Assembly: GCA_002335425.1 (NCBI GenBank)
Contig: DDCB01000011.1
Location: 1-19,655 of the forward strand
Direction: 5' to 3'
DNA from: Chthonomonas sp. UBA2017
Lineage (GTDB): Bacteria; Armatimonadota; Fimbriimonadia; Fimbriimonadales; Fimbriimonadaceae
DNA length: 19,655 nucleotides
The notes under the pieces were generated by a model. It did no database searches. It saw only the letters and a program-made list of their open reading frames with translations, and had not been told where the DNA came from. How positions within the stretch are numbered: the first letter of the stretch is position 1; the number at the start of each line of letters is the position of its first letter. Position numbers and translations under genes: made by a program. Positions 8,347 to 16,453 of the stretch are shown in pieces.

Positions 8347-8585
8347 CCGCCAGCCACCGGTGGAATCAGCAAAAGTTGCATCCCCTCCTGTACAGGCGTC
8401 GATTCATCCGCAAAATCAGTACCGATGGCAACGCGAATCAACGAGACCGGCAACCCAAGTCGGTGCTCGACGACGAGTTGATTGACGCACTCGCCAATAG
8501 TTGCCGCACTTGTTTCAATCTGCTCCTCTGAAAGTCCACGCCGCTCCCGTAGGACGGCGAAATACCGGATGTTGACGCGCACCAT
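8343..8585 (-). CDS. moaD: Molybdopterin synthase sulphur carrier subunit MoaD
   Basis: An 80-residue ubiquitin-fold protein ending in Gly-Gly (LLLIPPVAGG), the tail that is adenylated and thiocarboxylated by MoeB and then donates sulphur to cPMP in molybdopterin synthase. Length and the IRYFAVLRERRG start are typical of the family. It lies between moeA and the MoaE-MoeB fusion that uses it. The moeA stop and this start share a base (TAATG), and its own stop overlaps the next start (ATGA), which should keep expression of the partners matched. Confidence 0.93.
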   Translation of the reverse strand: MVRVNIRYFAVLRERRGLSEEQIETSAATIGECVNQLVVEHRLGLPVSLIRVAIGTDFADESTPVQEGMQLLLIPPVAGG

Positions 8586-9739
8586 TAATTCAAGCTCCAG
8601 GGTAACACGAGGCCCTCCACTGTCTCACCGCTCTCATACTTTGTCTTGCCAACAGGCAGATGAACCAGGGCGGAAGAGTGGATCAAGGCAGTATTCGCGT
8701 GCGAACCGACCGACTGTTCGATTTGAATCGCGCCATCGCAAGTAATTCGGCCTGGAATGAACTGCACCCGATCTCCTTTGGTTTCAAATGCGGTTTCGAG
8801 CGGGAAGTAACGCCGCTCCAATTCTCGCCCGACATGCGCTGCGAGGAAGATCAGCATCCCGACCCACGTCGAGAGCGGATTCCCAGGCAATCCCAGCCAA
8901 GTCGCGCCGTCGTGACGCACTCCAAAGGCGATTGGCTTGCCCGGTTTAACCGCGACCTTATGAAACTTAATTTCAAAACCGCAGTCTTGCGCGGCAGAAA
9001 CGACATGGTCGTGATCCCCTACTGACACGCCGCCTGTGGTGACCAACAGCGGATGACGCGAGGCCATCTCTTGAATCTGATCACACAAGATTTGGGGGTC
9101 ATCTTGAACGTGAAGGTGCTCTTGGCGAACGCTCCAATGTTGGAGTATCGACTGAACCGCGAAGCGATTTGAATTGAATATTTGACCGTCATGGAGCCTA
9201 GACCCAGGCTCCACGACTTCATTGCCCGTTGTGATCACGCCACAACTGATCTCCTTCACTTTCACTTCGGATACGCCCAGAGCGGCGAGAGCGGCGATTC
9301 GCGGTGGGTTAAGGACAGAGTTGGCGCGCAAAACCAAATCGCCTTGGGCGAGTTCTTCGCCCTCGCGACGAAGGTGCTGCCCCTGGCTTGCCTCGCCGGA
9401 GAGGATCGATTCGGATACGGCTGCGCTCTCCTGCGCGATCACCGCGTAAGTCCGAGCAGGGACCCGCGAACCCGTGAAAATACGGGCAGCTTGGCAGGGC
9501 CCCAGAGACAGGCCTCGAAGATCCCCCGCTGGGATCGTGTCCACCATTTCCCACGGACCAACCGGTCCACCGACGGCATAGCCGTCCATCGCCGAGTTGT
9601 CGAAGGATGGTAGGGAAATCGGGCTGAATGTGTCTTCCGCTAAACTCAACCCGACAGATTCTTCCAGCGGCAATGTTCGCAAGGTGGGAATGGGCGGATG
9701 GTTCCGCAAGATGCTCAAGGCTTCGCTGACTGAAATCAC
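8585..9739 (-). CDS. moeA: Molybdopterin molybdenumtransferase MoeA
   Basis: A 384-residue MoeA, the enzyme that inserts molybdate into adenylated molybdopterin. Motifs include LPSFDNSAMDGYAV in the N-terminal part, ITTGNEVVEPG, TTGGVSVGDHD and VAVKPGKPIAFG with LPGNPLSTWVG in the MogA-like domain, and a C-terminal beta domain. I start it at the GTG at 9739. This overlaps the upstream stop (GTGA), is preceded by a strong GGGAGGAGGG ribosome site in the mogA tail, and begins ISVSEALSIL as in the family. A longer ATG form from 9814 would add 25 residues of poor-quality basic sequence lying over the mogA gene. Confidence 0.93.
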   Translation of the reverse strand: MISVSEALSILRNHPPIPTLRTLPLEESVGLSLAEDTFSPISLPSFDNSAMDGYAVGGPVGPWEMVDTIPAGDLRGLSLGPCQAARIFTGSRVPARTYAVIAQESAAVSESILSGEASQGQHLRREGEELAQGDLVLRANSVLNPPRIAALAALGVSEVKVKEISCGVITTGNEVVEPGSRLHDGQIFNSNRFAVQSILQHWSVRQEHLHVQDDPQILCDQIQEMASRHPLLVTTGGVSVGDHDHVVSAAQDCGFEIKFHKVAVKPGKPIAFGVRHDGATWLGLPGNPLSTWVGMLIFLAAHVGRELERRYFPLETAFETKGDRVQFIPGRITCDGAIQIEQSVGSHANTALIHSSALVHLPVGKTKYESGETVEGLVLPWSLN

Positions 9740-10638
9740 GGATGCCCTCCTCCCATCAGCATAGCGTGGGCGTGGAGTACGCTCGGGAGAAGGCACGCCA
9801 CGGCGTCTCGGCAAGCTCCGGGGCTACCCGGGATTGCAATCACAATGGTGTCGCCGATGACCCCCGCCGTGGTTCGCCCCAGCATGGCAGTTGTGATGCG
9901 AGTTTGACTATAGTTGGCAAAGCTTATCGCCACGCCTGGAAGCGATTTCTCGAATAAAGGAGTCAGAGTTTCGAACGTGATATCTCGTGGACCTATGCCC
10001 GTTCCGCCCGTCACAAGGATCAACGTGGTCCGTTTCTCGACTGCCATCCGAATTGCATGGCGAAGCATTTGGGGGTCGTCCGGTAGGACTGACCTATCGA
10101 CTAGGACCGCGCCGTGACTCTCACATCCTTCGACCAGAATCGGCCCCGATTGGTCCTCGTATTCGCCTCGGCTAGCCCGGTCTGACATCACCAATACGTG
10201 AGCCGTCCAGTCGGCAAGCGAGGGTAGATCAGATTTTCCGCCGGTCTTTTCGAGAAGTCGGATGGAACCGATTTCCATGTCGTCATCGATCATTTTCAGC
10301 ATGTCGTAAAGCGTGATCACAGCCGCGGCCGCAGCGGTAATCGCCTCCATTTCGACTCCCGTCTTGGCGATTGAGACCACATAAACCTCGACCTCGATGG
10401 TGTCCACGTGGAACTTGAATTCAACTGCCACATGCTCAATCGGAATGTTATGGCAGTAAGGAATCCATTCGGTGGTTTTCTTTGTCGCCTGAATGGCGGC
10501 AACTTTGGCGACGGGAATGGGATCGCCTTTGGGCGTATCCCCAGATTTGACCCGGGCGATGGTTTCCGCGCCAGCCTTCAGAATTGCAATGGCTGTCGCC
10601 GTTCGCTTAGTTGTGCTCTTAAATGAAACGTCTCTCAT
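9736..10638 (-). CDS. MoaC-MogA/MoaB fusion, cPMP synthase plus molybdopterin adenylyltransferase
   Basis: A 300-residue fusion of two cofactor enzymes. Residues 1-140 are MoaC, which with MoaA makes cyclic pyranopterin monophosphate; diagnostic stretches are IQATKKTTEWIPYCHNIP and KTGVEMEAITAAAAAVITLY, ending with RLLEKTGGKSDLPS. Residues about 145-300 are a MogA/MoaB domain that adenylates molybdopterin, with VTGGTGIGPRDITFETL and IVIAIPGSPGACRDAV. The start ATG overlaps the moaA stop (ATGA). MoaC-MogA/MoaB fusions occur in several bacteria; here the fusion removes a separate gene from an already compact operon. Confidence 0.93.
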   Translation of the reverse strand: MRDVSFKSTTKRTATAIAILKAGAETIARVKSGDTPKGDPIPVAKVAAIQATKKTTEWIPYCHNIPIEHVAVEFKFHVDTIEVEVYVVSIAKTGVEMEAITAAAAAVITLYDMLKMIDDDMEIGSIRLLEKTGGKSDLPSLADWTAHVLVMSDRASRGEYEDQSGPILVEGCESHGAVLVDRSVLPDDPQMLRHAIRMAVEKRTTLILVTGGTGIGPRDITFETLTPLFEKSLPGVAISFANYSQTRITTAMLGRTTAGVIGDTIVIAIPGSPGACRDAVACLLPSVLHAHAMLMGGGHP

Positions 10639-11615
10639 CCGCCGATTTGCACCATTGTTAATTGATCAAGTTGAGTCCACTTTGTCATGGGTGGGTGTTC
10701 CTTCCATTTTCCGTCCAAGCAGTTCTGGACAGCACTCAAAAGCTCTGCTTCGCCCGCGCCGCCACGAACGAGGTCTCGCAAAGAAATCTCTGTGGGGAGG
10801 AACAGGCACGATTTGACTAGACCGTCTGCCGTCAGACGAAGGCGATTGCAATCTCCGCAAAAACTCTCCGTCACACTCGAAACGAACTCAATGTCGCCCC
10901 GGAAACCCGGGATTTGGTAGGTGGACGCGACTTGACCGGGATCGGACTTTACCGAGAATAGTGGGTATATGTCGCCGATTTTTTCCCGAATTTCGCTTGA
11001 GGACACCACGCCAGAAATGTTCCAGCTGTTATCGAGGAACGGCATGAATTCGATAAACCTAACGGTCAGGGGTTGACTCCGGGCGAGTTCAACGAAATCA
11101 AGAATTTCGTCATCGTTTACTCCCGGCACGACCACGCAATTGACCTTGAGTCTCAAACCAACGCGTAACGCCTCCTGGATGCCATTCCAGACCAGCGAGA
11201 ATTTGTCTCGACGTGTAATCTTCTCAAAGCGCGTGGCGTCAAGGGTATCGAGGCTTACATTAATGCCCGTGACTCCCATGCGATGAAGTCTTTCCGCGTC
11301 CAGAGCGAGCAGAGAACCGTTTGTCGTGATGGCAACCTCGGGTAGCCCCTCAATTTGGGTGAGACGCTCTACTAGTTCTAGATAGTTTCGCCTTACGGTC
11401 GGTTCGCCACCCGTCAATCGAACCTTCCGAATACCGTGGCGCACGAAGAAACGCACGAGCGACTCAATCTCCTCGAAGCTCAGCAGGTTTTCTTTCGGCT
11501 GACATTCGATTCCGTCAGCAGGCATGCAATAGGTGCAGCGAAAATTGCATCGATCCGTGATTGACACCCGCAAATAGGTGTGCTGTCTCCCGTATCGATC
11601 AAAAAGCCCCTGCAT
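10635..11615 (-). CDS. moaA: GTP 3',8-cyclase MoaA
   Basis: A 326-residue radical SAM enzyme for the first step of molybdenum-cofactor synthesis. The SAM cluster motif is C23-N-F-R-C27-T-Y-C30, followed by the glycine-rich LTGGEPTVR (67-75). A second cluster is bound by C253, C256 and C270, and the chain ends in the conserved IGG. I choose the ATG at 11615 over the TTG at 11618 because the ATG is exactly 41.5 nt from the centre of the box at 11649-11664. TACCAT lies at -12 to -7 and no ribosome site is present, so the message is probably leaderless. It heads a six-gene operon with overlapping starts and stops. Confidence 0.95.
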   Translation of the reverse strand: MQGLFDRYGRQHTYLRVSITDRCNFRCTYCMPADGIECQPKENLLSFEEIESLVRFFVRHGIRKVRLTGGEPTVRRNYLELVERLTQIEGLPEVAITTNGSLLALDAERLHRMGVTGINVSLDTLDATRFEKITRRDKFSLVWNGIQEALRVGLRLKVNCVVVPGVNDDEILDFVELARSQPLTVRFIEFMPFLDNSWNISGVVSSSEIREKIGDIYPLFSVKSDPGQVASTYQIPGFRGDIEFVSSVTESFCGDCNRLRLTADGLVKSCLFLPTEISLRDLVRGGAGEAELLSAVQNCLDGKWKEHPPMTKWTQLDQLTMVQIGG

Positions 11616-11648
11616 CAATCAATGGTATTCGTTGAGCTGAGGCGAGAC

Positions 11649-11664
11649 TATGATGTTCATCATA
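11649..11664. promoter_or_regulatory. Bidirectional Crp/Fnr-type box, moaA and narK1
   Basis: TATGATGTTCATCATA, a perfect palindrome with a four-base spacer. Its centre (11656.5) is exactly 41.5 nt from the moaA ATG at 11615 on the minus strand and exactly 41.5 nt from the ATG at 11698 on the plus strand. One bound dimer could therefore activate both divergent operons in class II position. The -10 candidates are TACCAT (moaA) and CAAAAC (narK1, weak). Confidence 0.9.
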
Positions 11665-11697
11665 GATGGGCGGGTGAATTCAGGCCAAAACATGAGC

Positions 11698-13191
11698 ATG
11701 ACTGATCGCAGGCTCGCCGTTAGGATGTTGACCCTGAACACTGTGGCGTTCACCGTTTGTTTCGCGGTTTGGACGATGTACGGCGTGCTCGGCGCCTTCT
11801 TGGCCGAGCACCAGGTGATTCCATTGACAAAAGTCCAATTAGGGTGGCTCCTTGGCGTACCGATCTTAACGGGTTCTATCATGCGCTTGCCGGTTGGGAT
11901 CTTAACCGACCGATTTGGTGGGAAGCCCGTTTACATTGGCGTCATGCTCTTAGCAGCGGCTGGCGCGGCGAGTGCTTCGCTAGCCCAAACGTTCGAACAC
12001 CTTGTTTACTCAGGTTTGCTTTTCGGGATGAGCGGGGCTGCTTTCGCGGTTGGCATTGCCTATACATCGGTCTTCTGGCCGAAAGAGAAGCAGGGTACGG
12101 CGCTGGGCATCTTTGGGGTTGGAAACGCCGGGTCGGCCGTAACCACGCTTCTTTCTCCGATCGCCCTTGATCGCCTTACAAACAAGGGGGCGAACATGGA
12201 TGGCTGGAGGCAATTGCCGCTCATCTATGCGGCCGCGCTCATCGTCATGACGGTGGCCTTTGCCCTCTTAACCAAGAACAAGGTCGTGCAATCATCCACT
12301 CCAAAAACCCTAAAGACCATGCTCTTACCGCTCAAATCCGTCCGGGTTTGGCGATTTGGGGCCTACTACTTCTTAGTGTTTGGAGCGTTTGTCGCGTTGG
12401 CCCAATGGCTTGTGCCGTACTACCTCAGCGTTTACGGGATGACCCTTGCGATGGCGGGTCTAATGGCGAGCATTTTTAGTTTGCCCAGCGGTTTGATACG
12501 TGCGCTGGGTGGGTGGATGAGCGACAAATTTGGGGCTCGGGCCACCATGTATTGGGTCCTCGCGAGCTGCACGGTGCTCTTCGCCCTCGTGATCGCGCCG
12601 CGCATGGACATCATGTCTCCGGGGCAGGGGGTGCTCGCGGACCGGGCGGGAACGGTCACCGCCGTTTCGGATTCCCAAATTCAGGTCGGGGACCAGTTCT
12701 ACCCCCTCGCCTCGCCATCGCCCGAATCGAAACAGACCACGCTCTCCGACAGGGGTTCGAGCATGAATGAGGGAACCTTCATCCTGCCGAAAAGTAGCTC
12801 TTGGCAAGAGCCTGTAGTCCAAGTCGGGCAAAGCGTAAAAAAGCGCGAGCTACTTGCACGCGGCGTGACGCATGTGTATTTTCAAGCCAACGTTTGGGTG
12901 TTCACGGTGATCGTCTTCTTGGCTGGGATCATGATGGGAATCGGGAAAGCTGCGGTCTACAAGCACATCCCGGAATACTTCCCCGAAGACATCGGTGTGG
13001 TCGGCGGAATCGTGGGCGTGATCGGTGGATTGGGTGGATTTGTGTGTCCGATTCTATTCGGATATTTGCTGAAATCCACCGGACTATGGACTTCGTGTTG
13101 GCTCTTCTTGGCGTTCATCAGTGCATTGTGCCTCGTCTGGATGCACTTGACGATTCTTCGAATGACCAAGCAATCACCGGCTACTGAATAG
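11698..13191 (+). CDS. narK: NarK-family nitrate/nitrite transporter with periplasmic insert
   Basis: A 497-residue major-facilitator protein of the nitrate/nitrite porter (NarK) family, about 12 helices. The family signature GIFGVGNAGSAVTTLLSP is at 138-154 and its second copy MGIGKAAVYKHIPEYF near 413-428. Probable substrate arginines are R63 (SIMRLPVG) and R268 (GLIRALGGW). Between helices 9 and 10 (residues about 303-397, bases 12604-12888) is an extra soluble segment of about 95 residues, with RAGTVTAV and VGQSVKKRELLARG recalling lipoyl/hammerhead folds. By topology this loop faces the periplasm. I start it at the ATG at 11698, exactly 41.5 nt from the box centre; earlier ATGs at 11650 and 11692 fall in the operator or upstream of the expected transcript. 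It overlaps the convergent VOC gene by 11 nt. Confidence 0.92.
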   Translation: MTDRRLAVRMLTLNTVAFTVCFAVWTMYGVLGAFLAEHQVIPLTKVQLGWLLGVPILTGSIMRLPVGILTDRFGGKPVYIGVMLLAAAGAASASLAQTFEHLVYSGLLFGMSGAAFAVGIAYTSVFWPKEKQGTALGIFGVGNAGSAVTTLLSPIALDRLTNKGANMDGWRQLPLIYAAALIVMTVAFALLTKNKVVQSSTPKTLKTMLLPLKSVRVWRFGAYYFLVFGAFVALAQWLVPYYLSVYGMTLAMAGLMASIFSLPSGLIRALGGWMSDKFGARATMYWVLASCTVLFALVIAPRMDIMSPGQGVLADRAGTVTAVSDSQIQVGDQFYPLASPSPESKQTTLSDRGSSMNEGTFILPKSSSWQEPVVQVGQSVKKRELLARGVTHVYFQANVWVFTVIVFLAGIMMGIGKAAVYKHIPEYFPEDIGVVGGIVGVIGGLGGFVCPILFGYLLKSTGLWTSCWLFLAFISALCLVWMHLTILRMTKQSPATE

Positions 13192-13564
13192 GAGTCGCGA
13201 AGGCCAAGACATGCCCGTCTAGGTCGAGTGAATACGCCGCCACATCGCCCCAATCTCGGGGCTGCATAGGGCTTAGCTCGGTTGCACCTGCTTGGATGGC
13301 CCGATCATGGCAGCCCTGAGCATCTGGTAGCACCAAGTACAACTCGGCCCTTGGGATTCCGTGGGCGAGGAGCGGATCGGGGAGCACGTCACCGATGAGG
13401 CGGCGAATCCCGGCTATGGGCATCAATCCGAGGACACAGTCGTCAGCAAGTTCAAACTCGGTCATACCCGGAACATCCAGCCTCGGCTCCATCCCAAGCA
13501 CCGCCCGATAAAACGCCGTACTGGCCTCTTGATCAGCAACATATAAGATGAAATGAGCGGTCAT
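13181..13564 (-). CDS. VOC-superfamily (glyoxalase-like) protein
   Basis: A 127-residue protein of the vicinal-oxygen-chelate fold, with the paired beta-alpha-beta-beta-beta modules seen as AHFILYVADQEASTAFYRAV and, in the second half, AELYLVLPDAQGCHDRAIQAG, ending DLDGHVLAF. Possible metal-site residues are the first-strand His (H4) and a late Glu/Asp. No substrate can be named. I start it at the ATG at 13564, which gives the family's normal start; the longer form from 13645 would run through the narK2 operator. It is the only gene here without an obvious link to nitrate. Its start is 47.5 nt from the centre of the box at 13604-13619, so a short-leader transcript from that box is possible. 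Confidence 0.8.
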   Translation of the reverse strand: MTAHFILYVADQEASTAFYRAVLGMEPRLDVPGMTEFELADDCVLGLMPIAGIRRLIGDVLPDPLLAHGIPRAELYLVLPDAQGCHDRAIQAGATELSPMQPRDWGDVAAYSLDLDGHVLAFATPIQ

Positions 13565-13603
13565 GCCGACTATTCTGCCCAATCTCGCCCGCCCTTGGAA
13601 CTC

Positions 13604-13619
13604 TATGACGCACATCATA
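13604..13619 (+). promoter_or_regulatory. Crp/Fnr-type box for the second narK
   Basis: TATGACGCACATCATA, matching the cluster consensus. The centre is 13611.5. A class II start at 13653 has GACAAT at 13641-13646 as a good -10 element (four of six) and would leave a 16-nt leader before the ATG at 13669. The ATG at 13645 would lie upstream of that transcription start. Confidence 0.8.
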
Positions 13620-13668
13620 GTGCGCTGTTGGTTAAAGCGCGACAATGGCCTTAACGGTTCACCTGATC

Positions 13669-15000
13669 ATGAGCACGACACAAAACGCAACCTCGCCACA
13701 AGAATGGCAACCCAACGACCCCGCATTCTGGGATTCGACCGCGAAGCCCATCGCTTGGCGCACCCTTTGGATCACGACCTATTGCTTGCTCCTGAGCTTT
13801 GCCACATGGTTCATGGTCAGCGCAATCGTGGTCAAGCTCTCCGGCATTGGCTTCAAATTCGCTCCCCAAGAGCTGTTCTGGCTCACAGCCATGCCGGGCC
13901 TTGCCGCTGGAACATTGCGCATGGTCCACACCTTTCTCATCCCGATTTTAGGGACTCGTAAGACGATAACGATCTCGACGCTCTTACTCCTCATTCCCGC
14001 GATAGGGTGGGGCTTTGCGGTCTCGAATCCGTCGACTTCGTTTACTACGTTCATGGTTCTCGCATTTCTCGCAGGACTGGGCGGTGGCAACTTTAGTTCC
14101 TTCATGCCTAGTACGTCCCTTTTCTTTCCGAAGGCAAAGCTCGGAACCGCTCTGGGGATTCAAGCGGGGATCGGAAATTTCGGCGTCAGCGTAGCCCAGT
14201 TCTTGATCCCCGCGATTATCGGACTTTCGCTCGTCGGGACAGGTCAGACGTTTACGAACCCGAAGACAGGCGCGACGAGCACGATCTTCCTTCAGAATGC
14301 CGCGTTTGTGTGGATTCCGCTCGTCGTGATCGGCACGATTGCCGCCTGGTTCGGCCTGCGAGATGTGCCCGTCCAAGCCAGCTTCAAGGAGCAATTGGAC
14401 ATCTTCAAGGAAAAGCACACTTGGATCATGACGTCGCTCTACATCATGACGTTTGGCTCGTTTAGCGGTCTCGCAGCGGCATTCCCGCTGCTAATTAAGC
14501 AGCTCTTCGGCGATTTTCCAGGGGCGCCTGAGCCCTTGAAATACGCATTCCTCGGTCCGATGATTGGGGCTGGCATCCGTGCAGCCGCTGGCCCAGTAGC
14601 CGACAAACTGGGTGGCGCAAAGGTTACGATGATCAGCGCAGTGGGCCTCATTGGTTGCGGTGCGGCAATGATTCCTTTCGCAAATCCAACCTCGATGGAA
14701 GGCTGGGGGCCATTTCTATGGCTGATGCTGGGAATGTTCTTCTTCAGCGGCATCGGCAACGCGAGCACCTTCAAACAGATTCCGATGATTTTCCCGCCAC
14801 GGCAAGCGGGTGGGGTCATCGGATGGACTTCGGCAATCGCGGCATACGGCCCATTCCTGTTTAGCGTTATCCTCGCCGCGATCATGGGTTCCGGCAAGAA
14901 CGCGTCACCCTTCTTTGTAGGGCTGACCGTCTTCTACGTACTCAATCTCGGCTTGAACTGGTGGTTCTACTCAAGGAAGGCAGCAGAGCGTCGTTGCTAG
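13669..15000 (+). CDS. narK: NarK-family nitrate/nitrite transporter 2
   Basis: A 443-residue major-facilitator protein of the nitrate/nitrite porter family. The signature appears as LGIQAGIGNFGVSVAQFLIP and again as FSGIGNASTFKQIPMIFP. Conserved arginines are in GTLRMVHTF and GAGIRAAAGPVADK. It is of ordinary length and lacks the insert found in the first NarK; the two are clearly different paralogues. Paired NarK proteins often divide nitrate uptake and nitrate/nitrite exchange, which is what a cytoplasmic nitrate reductase with a periplasmic nitrite reductase would need (inference). I prefer the ATG at 13669 (MSTTQN) because the predicted transcription start is 13653; the ATG at 13645 gives eight more residues. 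Confidence 0.92.
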   Translation: MSTTQNATSPQEWQPNDPAFWDSTAKPIAWRTLWITTYCLLLSFATWFMVSAIVVKLSGIGFKFAPQELFWLTAMPGLAAGTLRMVHTFLIPILGTRKTITISTLLLLIPAIGWGFAVSNPSTSFTTFMVLAFLAGLGGGNFSSFMPSTSLFFPKAKLGTALGIQAGIGNFGVSVAQFLIPAIIGLSLVGTGQTFTNPKTGATSTIFLQNAAFVWIPLVVIGTIAAWFGLRDVPVQASFKEQLDIFKEKHTWIMTSLYIMTFGSFSGLAAAFPLLIKQLFGDFPGAPEPLKYAFLGPMIGAGIRAAAGPVADKLGGAKVTMISAVGLIGCGAAMIPFANPTSMEGWGPFLWLMLGMFFFSGIGNASTFKQIPMIFPPRQAGGVIGWTSAIAAYGPFLFSVILAAIMGSGKNASPFFVGLTVFYVLNLGLNWWFYSRKAAERRC

Positions 15001-15033
15001 CATTCGTAGGGATTCGCAGCATGAATCACACTT

Positions 15034-15049
15034 TATGACGAACATCATG
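15034..15049 (+). promoter_or_regulatory. Crp/Fnr-type box for the NnrS-like operon
   Basis: TATGACGAACATCATG. The centre (15041.5) is exactly 41.5 nt from the ATG at 15083. CACCAT (15071-15076) is at -12 to -7. This decides the start of the downstream gene, whose reading frame is open back into the box itself. Confidence 0.85.
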
Positions 15050-15082
15050 GTGACTGGGTCTCCGAAAGGGCACCATGATGAT

Positions 15083-16453
15083 ATGCAAACCCAACGGCAA
15101 GGTCTAACCCTCCTTTCTGTACGCCCAGCCGGGGTTATCCGCGGCGAGCAGGCTCAGGCGTCGGTTCGAATTTACAAGCCCTTCTTTCTCTGCGGAATCG
15201 TCACTGTCCTGACGGTTGGTTGCCTTCTCGGAGCTTTGGCCCTTCTGGGCATTGCTCGCCAAGCAAGTTACACGAGTGCGGCTTGGACGCCTTTTGTTTT
15301 GGCTCACGCCAATTCGCAACTATTTGGATGGGTTGGTTTCTTTGTGATGGGATTTTCATTGCAACAGCACGGAACTTCGGTCGAGAAGAAAGATGTGTTC
15401 CTAAGAATTTCTTACGGAGCGCTTGGCGCGATGGGTCTCGGGATTACGCTCCGCTTCCTGGCAGAACCGTTAGCCCAGTATCAGCCTGGAAAGTGGGTTT
15501 GGCTTGGGGTTCTCTCAGGTGTTTTCCAGATTATATCGGTGGTGCTATTCAGCTATAACATCGGCGTCAATAGATTTAAGAAAAACGAGCCGCTCACGTG
15601 GCCTACCGCTTTTGTTTTTGGTTCCCTTGGTTGTCTGTCTCTTGTCTCAGTCGCGGAACCGTGGGTTTTCGCGATGACTCACCAGGTGAATAGAGACGCC
15701 TCGATTGCATTCGTCGCCCAGTGGGTGACCCCGCTTCGAGAAACCCAGTTCTTGGGTTTTGTAACACTCATGATTTTCGGCGTCTCCGCGAGTAAATTTC
15801 CGGGATGCCTCGGATTTCGAGCCGCCGAGAAATCACTGGGCGTAACCTCGTTGGTACTTTGGCTAAGTGGATTAGCCGCTAGAGTTTGGGGCTGGCAGCA
15901 TTTCTATCAATCGGGCCTGGCTCCCGGCAACGACCTGATCTTTCGTTTCGGAGGGTTTCTCCTCTTTCTCGGGGCACTGTCAATGTCCGCCTCCCTCGGG
16001 GTTTTCGAGAAGGCAAGGAACCACAATCCGAGTCAGAAGTTTTTACGCGCTGCCTTCTGTTGGCTCCTCGTTGCGGGGTTGTTACTGGTACTCGAACCCC
16101 TGCATCTGCGAACGATTGGTCAGCCATTTTCTCACGCTTACACCGGAGGAATTCGCCATGCCGTCACGGTTGGGTTCATTTCTCAAATGATTATTGGGGT
16201 CGGTTATCACCTTGTCAGCCGGATGTCCGTAGTTCCTTCCCAAGGGCTGCCACAACTCTGGACGGTCTTCGTCCTCATGAATCTTGGGAATGCGGCACGA
16301 GTGTCGCTTGAAATCATGACGGATTACCGGAAGGATGCTTTTCTGCCGATGGGTTGGACCGGCTTTGTTGAACTGACCGGGTTAGCGATTTGGGCGTTTT
16401 ACATGGTTCGCATCATGAACAAGCGGGGCAATCTCCATGCTCAAACCTGTTGA
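15083..16453 (+). CDS. nnrS: NnrS-like haem membrane protein
   Basis: A 456-residue integral membrane protein with about 12 hydrophobic helices, of the NnrS family, which binds haem and copper and is linked to nitric-oxide stress relief in denitrifiers. Conserved histidine stretches include LAHANSQLFGWVGFFVMGF near residue 75 and HAYTGGIRHAVTVGFISQMI near 350, then GVGYHLVSRM. Nitrite reduction generates NO as a by-product, so it fits this cluster. The frame is open from an ATG at 15035 inside the operator; I start at 15083, where MQTQRQ begins exactly 41.5 nt from the box centre, implying a leaderless transcript. It overlaps the regulator gene downstream by 17 nt. Confidence 0.85.
   Translation: MQTQRQGLTLLSVRPAGVIRGEQAQASVRIYKPFFLCGIVTVLTVGCLLGALALLGIARQASYTSAAWTPFVLAHANSQLFGWVGFFVMGFSLQQHGTSVEKKDVFLRISYGALGAMGLGITLRFLAEPLAQYQPGKWVWLGVLSGVFQIISVVLFSYNIGVNRFKKNEPLTWPTAFVFGSLGCLSLVSVAEPWVFAMTHQVNRDASIAFVAQWVTPLRETQFLGFVTLMIFGVSASKFPGCLGFRAAEKSLGVTSLVLWLSGLAARVWGWQHFYQSGLAPGNDLIFRFGGFLLFLGALSMSASLGVFEKARNHNPSQKFLRAAFCWLLVAGLLLVLEPLHLRTIGQPFSHAYTGGIRHAVTVGFISQMIIGVGYHLVSRMSVVPSQGLPQLWTVFVLMNLGNAARVSLEIMTDYRKDAFLPMGWTGFVELTGLAIWAFYMVRIMNKRGNLHAQTC

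Noticed and set aside
9740..9814. Longer MoeA start at 9814
   Set aside because: It adds Arg/Pro-rich sequence lying over the mogA end; the GTG at 9739 has a strong ribosome site and a GTGA overlap.
11650..11697. Longer narK1 start at 11650 (or 11692)
   Set aside because: The first codons lie within the operator palindrome; the ATG at 11698 is at exactly the same box distance as five other genes.
13553..13564. Palindrome ATGAGCGGTCAT over the VOC gene start as a ninth box
   Set aside because: The ATGA and TCAT halves are separated by four bases, not six, so it does not match the spacing of the other eight sites.
13984..14418. Long minus-strand open frame of 144 codons inside narK2
   Set aside because: It is a charged, family-less shadow of a well-supported transporter gene on the other strand; the same applies to similar frames inside moaE-moeB, moeA and the nitrate reductase.
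15035..15082. Longer start of the NnrS-like gene at 15035
   Set aside because: The added codons lie on and just after the operator; the ATG at 15083 has the conserved 41.5-nt spacing.
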